From NCBI GenBank assembly GCA_045124505.1, contig JBGVLZ010000042.1, positions 1 to 9,401 on the forward strand: DNA of 9,401 bases, written 5' to 3'. The first letter of the stretch is position 1, and each line of letters starts with the position of its first letter. Position numbers and translations under genes: made by a program. This DNA comes from RGIG7213 sp045124505 (GTDB lineage Bacteria > Bacillota > Clostridia > Oscillospirales > CAG-272). Shown piece by piece: positions 6,636 through 9,401 of this stretch. A model generated the notes under the pieces. It was not told the DNA's origin. It saw nothing but the letters and a program-made list of their open reading frames with translations, and did no database searches.

Positions 6636-6691
6636 TCGTTTCATGCGGACGTGCGATGCACGCCCCTACGGTCTGTATATTCAGGGTGGTG
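6636..6691 (-). repeat. Mosaic palindromic repeat, copy B (minus strand)
   Basis: On the minus strand the order is CACCAC...GAATATACA...CCGTAGGGG (6691-6663), a core hairpin GGGCGTGC-ATC-GCACGTCC with one G-U pair, then CCGCATGAAACGA (6648-6636). This is the same order of constant flanks as copy A (157-237) and, for the 3' half, copy C (9271-9307), but the core palindrome is different in each. The 26 bp at 6646-6671 recur exactly at 6939-6964 in the same orientation. Confidence 0.8.
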
Positions 6692-6693
6692 AC

Positions 6694-6718
6694 GTAGGGG
6701 CGATTCACGAATCGCCCG
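6694..6718. repeat. GTAGGGGC hairpin module, 9-bp perfect stem
   Basis: GGGCGATTC (6698-6706) pairs perfectly with GAATCGCCC (6709-6717). It is preceded by CGTA and followed by CG. The copy at 9274-9297 has the same ATTCACGAAT centre but a GTC/GAC pair instead of GCG/CGC beside it, so both arms changed together. 6719-6754 after it is a spacer containing the recurring AGCCCATTT motif. Confidence 0.75.
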
Positions 6719-6754
6719 TTTTGAGCCCATTTTTGTTCATTTTATTCGTGGGTG

Positions 6755-6859
6755 CCGTAGGGCGGGGTAGCGAAGCGGCGTGAGGGTAATGAATGACATG
6801 CCGGTGGCATGTCAGAACCCGAACGTGACCGAGCCGTAGGGCGGGGGCTTGCTCCCGCC
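6755..6859 (+). repeat. Tandem CCGTAGGGCGGGG modules with hairpin inserts
   Basis: CCGTAGGGCGGGG occurs at 6755-6767 and again at 6834-6846, and inverted at 144-156. Between the two lies a perfect 9-bp hairpin, TGACATGCC-GGT-GGCATGTCA (6794-6814), enclosed by GGGT/ACCC (6784-6787, 6817-6820). The second module runs into an 8-bp GGCGGGGG-CTTG-CTCCCGCC stem (6840-6859) with one G-U pair. No protein-coding frame is credible here. Confidence 0.75.
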
Positions 6860-6880
6860 GTTTAAAACCCATTTAATATG

Positions 6881-6929
6881 ACACCTCATCCGTCAGGCTT
6901 CGCCTGCCACCTTCCCCCACTGGGGAAGG
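6881..6929 (+). repeat. CACCTCATCCGTCA-type double-hairpin repeat, copy 2
   Basis: CACCTCATCCGTCA (6882-6895) leads into a CAGGC-TTC-GCCTG hairpin (6895-6907), then CCACCTTC and a perfect 8-bp CCTTCCCC/GGGGAAGG stem (6910-6917 with 6922-6929, loop CACT). It is inverted relative to 6571-6616. The constant parts agree while both hairpin stems differ by paired substitutions. Confidence 0.78.
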
Positions 6930-6938
6930 CTTTTCATA

Positions 6939-6964
6939 CGGACGTGCGATGCACGCCCCTACGG
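6939..6964. repeat. 26-bp exact direct repeat of 6646-6671
   Basis: All 26 bases match 6646-6671, including the GTGC-GAT-GCAC hairpin and the flanking CCCCTACGG. Upstream context TTCATACGG also matches TTCATGCGG with one change. The following 6965-7002 shows no repeat module and no gene. Confidence 0.85.
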
Positions 6965-7002
6965 AAGGCGTTTAATGCCTTCATTCGTCCAAACTACACA
7001 AC

Positions 7003-7036
7003 AATACAGCCGAGGTGCGCTCACCCCGGCTGTATT
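7003..7036 (-). terminator. Hairpin terminator of the metallophosphoesterase gene
   Basis: On the minus strand AATACAGCCGGGGTG (7036-7022) pairs with 7017-7003 over 15 positions, including one G-U pair, around a 4-nt loop. It begins 10 nt after the stop codon at 7047-7049. The following GTTGTGTAGTTTGG is only moderately T-rich, so termination efficiency is uncertain, but the position and stem strength fit an intrinsic terminator. Confidence 0.72.
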
Positions 7037-7046
7037 TTGCAGTTAT

Positions 7047-9140
7047 TTATTTTTTCTTGGATGCAATAATGTCAAACAGTGCGGGCATATCGTTGATGTC
7101 GATCTTGCCGTCGCCTGTTATATCTGAAGATCTGTAAACGATAGCAGCAGAGTTTGCGTCGACCGTGTACTTCTTAAGTCTGATAAGGTCCTTACCGTTT
7201 ATTACACCGTCGCCGTTTATATCTCCAAGCTCTGTAGCATCGGAGGGAGCATTTGACAAGCACTGAATAGCTATAGCGCCTACAGGCTCGCCCTGATAAT
7301 ATACCGTGATTACCTTCGAGCCCGTCTTTGTGGGATCAAATGAGCCGTTGATAACGTAGCCTGATGTTGTTGTAGTGCCGTATGCATCTTCCAATGTTAT
7401 AACAAGACCTGCTCTTATTGTCTTTTCAAGCTCAGCCCATGAAGAATATGTACCGGGCTTGAATGTGTATGTTCTTATACCTCTGAGAGACGCATATACG
7501 GTAGATGCCGTAATATCCTGTTTTTCAAATGCATACAAGGGCTTTGTGCTTGAAGAAAGATCGTTCTGCATTACAGATGTAAGAGTACCCGAGGCTGTTT
7601 TTCTGATATAAGAACGGAGGGCTGCATTTGTATAGTCGGAACCGAGAACAAATGCATAAATACCGCTGGAGGCAGTGCTTGAAAGACGCCACATGCTGTA
7701 TCTTGTGCCGTTTTCCGTCTGCTGATAATCACTGCTTGTACGTATCGTACCGCCTGAGCCGCCGTTTATCTGCAGATATCTGCCGCCCGAGCCCTGAAGT
7801 GTACCGTAGCTACCCGAAACATTTCCCCATGTCCATTCGAGCTCAGCAGGAACATTTTCAAGATACGAGCCTAAAGAATCGCCCTTGATCGTTATGGGTG
7901 TAAGGGGAACATCTCCTGCATTGTATTTCAACGCATTTGCAGAGCCTGCGGCAGTACTGTCTGTAATGACGTATTTTCTGCCTGCCTTGAATGATGTTGT
8001 GGGAGCATATCTCGATACAGTCGTATCGATTCTGTTAGCATAGCCGTAACCGGGAAGAAGAATTGCTGTTGTACCTACGGGATATTTGAGATATGAATCT
8101 GTTGTACCGTATGTAGCGGCGGTTTCTTGGTCTGTCCACCAGTTGCATCTTGCACCGACGTTGATAAATCCGTTTGCGCCGCAACGCTTTACGATAACCT
8201 GGCTGCCTGATATTTCAAATACTGCCATATTAAGCGCACCGCCGCCGGGGTTGCCGTTTGCACAGTATGCAACGTATCCTGCATTCATGTATGTGAAGCG
8301 CAGGGGAACATCATAAGGAATTTCACTCGGTGCACCTGTCTTTGAAACGAACATAACGTCGCCGCGTGTAAGATAGATGGAGCCGCCGCCGATATAGTCA
8401 TCAGAACGTCCGGAATGGTTGTGTCCGAAAAGATAGATTATGTTAAGGCCTGCCGCACCTGCATTGTTGAGCACCTCAACGATATGCATTGCATACTGAC
8501 CGTCCTTATACGCTCTTGTTCTGAATGAGTAGTGAAGCGGAATGTGAGATGTAATGAATATGGGCTTATCATAGCCTTCGTGTATCTTCTGGTCAAGATA
8601 TGACTTGAGATTTGCCGCTGTTTTCTGGATGGTGGGAAGATGTCCTGCCATACCGTCATTCATATTAGTAGGGTCGCCGTTGTACCAGCCGTAATCATCG
8701 TCGTTTATATTGAAAACGCCGTAGTATGGTGTGTCATGGTTACCCGATCTTGAAAGGCTGGGAGAAGCAGCAGGGTCATGGTTACCCTGTGTAAGTATAA
8801 GCTGTTCAACACCGCCGAAGTGAGTATTGAGCATTCCCTTGATCTCGCCTATGCTTTTTTCTGTTCTGTTAACGTCAAATCCGCCCGAAAAGTCGCCGCA
8901 GAAAAGCATTGCATACGGATCGACACCGTTTCTTTTTGCACTGCTCATAAGCTCATTACAAGCGTCGTACATATACTTTCCGTCAGCCGGTCTTTCCTGA
9001 TAGTCAGAGCCTGCAATTACCGTAATTACATTGCTTGCCGCATCAGCCGTGATGGGCATGCTCAAAAACATGTTTGCTAACAGTGCAAAGCAAAGTAAAA
9101 ACGAAAGAATTTTGGAAGAAATCTTTTTTGTGTTTTCCAT
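7047..9140 (-). CDS. Secreted metallophosphoesterase with Ig-like domain and C-terminal type I dockerin
   Basis: A 697-residue secreted phosphoesterase; substrate unknown. Residues 1-35 are a signal peptide (KK, hydrophobic core FLLCFALLANMFL, cleavage probably after ADA-A). Residues 38-315 are a calcineurin-type metallophosphoesterase: GSDYQ (44-48), CGDF (81-84, D83), GNHD (119-122), TSHIPLH (197-203, H199) and GHNHSG (239-244). Motif I is DxQ, not the usual DxH, so metal site A is modified at Q48. Residues about 380-540 look like a beta-rich, possibly carbohydrate-binding module; 543-630 resembles a bacterial Ig-like domain; 639-690 is a dockerin with two 12-residue calcium loops, DINGDGVINGKD (640-651) and DITGDGKIDIND (673-684). 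The dockerin implies attachment to a cohesin on the cell surface or a scaffoldin. ATG at 9138-9140 has AAAGGGG at 9147-9153. It is a single-gene transcript with its own promoter and terminator. Confidence 0.93.
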   Translation of the reverse strand: MENTKKISSKILSFLLCFALLANMFLSMPITADAASNVITVIAGSDYQERPADGKYMYDACNELMSSAKRNGVDPYAMLFCGDFSGGFDVNRTEKSIGEIKGMLNTHFGGVEQLILTQGNHDPAASPSLSRSGNHDTPYYGVFNINDDDYGWYNGDPTNMNDGMAGHLPTIQKTAANLKSYLDQKIHEGYDKPIFITSHIPLHYSFRTRAYKDGQYAMHIVEVLNNAGAAGLNIIYLFGHNHSGRSDDYIGGGSIYLTRGDVMFVSKTGAPSEIPYDVPLRFTYMNAGYVAYCANGNPGGGALNMAVFEISGSQVIVKRCGANGFINVGARCNWWTDQETAATYGTTDSYLKYPVGTTAILLPGYGYANRIDTTVSRYAPTTSFKAGRKYVITDSTAAGSANALKYNAGDVPLTPITIKGDSLGSYLENVPAELEWTWGNVSGSYGTLQGSGGRYLQINGGSGGTIRTSSDYQQTENGTRYSMWRLSSTASSGIYAFVLGSDYTNAALRSYIRKTASGTLTSVMQNDLSSSTKPLYAFEKQDITASTVYASLRGIRTYTFKPGTYSSWAELEKTIRAGLVITLEDAYGTTTTSGYVINGSFDPTKTGSKVITVYYQGEPVGAIAIQCLSNAPSDATELGDINGDGVINGKDLIRLKKYTVDANSAAIVYRSSDITGDGKIDINDMPALFDIIASKKK

Positions 9141-9172
9141 TTTGTTCCCCTTTCATAAGGATATTTTTTTTA

Positions 9173-9201
9173 ATTGTAACACATATTACAAATAAAGTCA
9201 A
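9173..9201 (-). promoter_or_regulatory. Sigma-A promoter of the metallophosphoesterase gene
   Basis: On the minus strand TTGACT (9201-9196) and TACAAT (9178-9173) are separated by 17 bp, and TGT directly before the -10 makes it an extended -10 element. The -10 is about 33 bp before the start codon, giving a very short leader with AAAGGGG as ribosome binding site. Confidence 0.82.
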
Positions 9202-9214
9202 TGGGGAAAATAAA

Positions 9215-9238
9215 ACTTTGGTGATTTTTAACCAAAGT
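9215..9238. promoter_or_regulatory. 8-bp inverted repeat just upstream of the metallophosphoesterase promoter
   Basis: ACTTTGGT (9215-9222) and ACCAAAGT (9231-9238) are perfectly complementary with an 8-bp spacer, and lie 14 bp before the -35 hexamer. It may be an activator or repressor site, or a terminator stem for a gene beyond the window. No T-run follows, which makes the regulatory reading slightly more likely. Confidence 0.4.
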
Positions 9239-9270
9239 AAAATGCCTTTTTCGGTGGGTGAGGTGCCTTC

Positions 9271-9401
9271 TTGTAGGGGTCATTCACGAATGACCCGCAT
9301 GAAATGAGCATAAATGGGTTTGAAACGGGCGGTTGCAGTTCGCAACGCGAACTGCTTGAATCATGCCCCTACAGGCACCACTCCGAATATACAGACCGTA
9401 G
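9271..9401 (+). repeat. Mosaic palindromic repeat, copy C, cut by window end
   Basis: TTGTAGGGG is followed by a perfect 9-bp hairpin (GGGTCATTC 9277-9285, GAATGACCC 9288-9296), then CCCGCATGAAATGA (9294-9307), identical to 224-237, and a AAATGGGTTTGAAAC spacer. A second perfect hairpin, GCAGTTCGC-AAC-GCGAACTGC (9335-9355), comes next, then CCCCTAC and the CACCAC...GAATATACA...CCGTAG module (9376-9401), which matches 157-182 with two changes. The next module would begin right at the window edge. No gene is visible in 9141-9401. Confidence 0.8.

Noticed and set aside
6443..7046. CRISPR array
   Set aside because: Repeats are dispersed, in both orientations, of varied length and with irregular spacing; there are no regular spacers and no cas genes.
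6878..7069. Open frame of 63 codons in the repeat region
   Set aside because: It is made of hairpin repeat sequence, has no ribosome binding site and runs into the terminator of the next gene.
7047..9140. Proof of a cellulosome
   Set aside because: The dockerin is clear, but no cohesin or scaffoldin gene is in the window, so only attachment to some cohesin can be inferred.

Overview
The window looks like a chromosomal segment of an anaerobic, spore-forming clostridium, most likely a gut Oscillospiraceae/Ruminococcaceae-type member of the Clostridia. The reasons are a full-length sporulation phosphatase gene (spoIIE) with a Spo0A-type promoter, a secreted enzyme ending in a type I dockerin, a GH78-type rhamnosidase, small Firmicutes proteins (DUF1292, a probable DUF6809 member, an XRE repressor), strong AAGG/AGGTG ribosome binding sites, and GC-rich palindromic intergenic repeats. 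The assignment below class level is inference.

Layout. 1-461 is non-coding: a 13-bp inverted repeat, one copy of a dispersed mosaic repeat, then the spoIIE promoter. 462-2777 (+) is spoIIE. 2778-2990 lies between convergent genes and holds hairpins, including a nearly perfect 19-bp stem that probably terminates the next gene. 2991-5123 (-) is a cytoplasmic GH78-like glycosidase. 5124-5398 encodes no convincing protein but looks like a structured RNA on the minus strand ending in a T6 run. 5399-5701 (-) is a DUF1292 protein with a consensus promoter. 5818-6093 (-) and 6224-6442 (+) are a divergent pair, a probable DUF6809 small protein and an XRE-family repressor, separated by a 13-bp dyad overlapping the small gene's promoter. 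6443-7046 has no gene and is packed with hairpin repeats. 7047-9140 (-) is a secreted metallophosphoesterase with a dockerin, with its own promoter and a terminator hairpin. 9241-9401 is another copy of the mosaic repeat, cut by the window edge.

The genes do not form one pathway or operon. SpoIIE acts in forespore sigma-F activation; the two large minus-strand enzymes act on glycans or phosphoesters inside and outside the cell; the XRE/DUF6809 pair looks like a self-contained, probably autoregulated module. The most unusual signals are (1) intergenic repeats in which constant flanks enclose palindromic cores that differ between copies but keep pairing by compensatory change, (2) the candidate structured RNA just ahead of the glycosidase gene, and (3) the operator architecture of the divergent pair. 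No tRNA, rRNA, CRISPR array, transposase or integrase was recognised.
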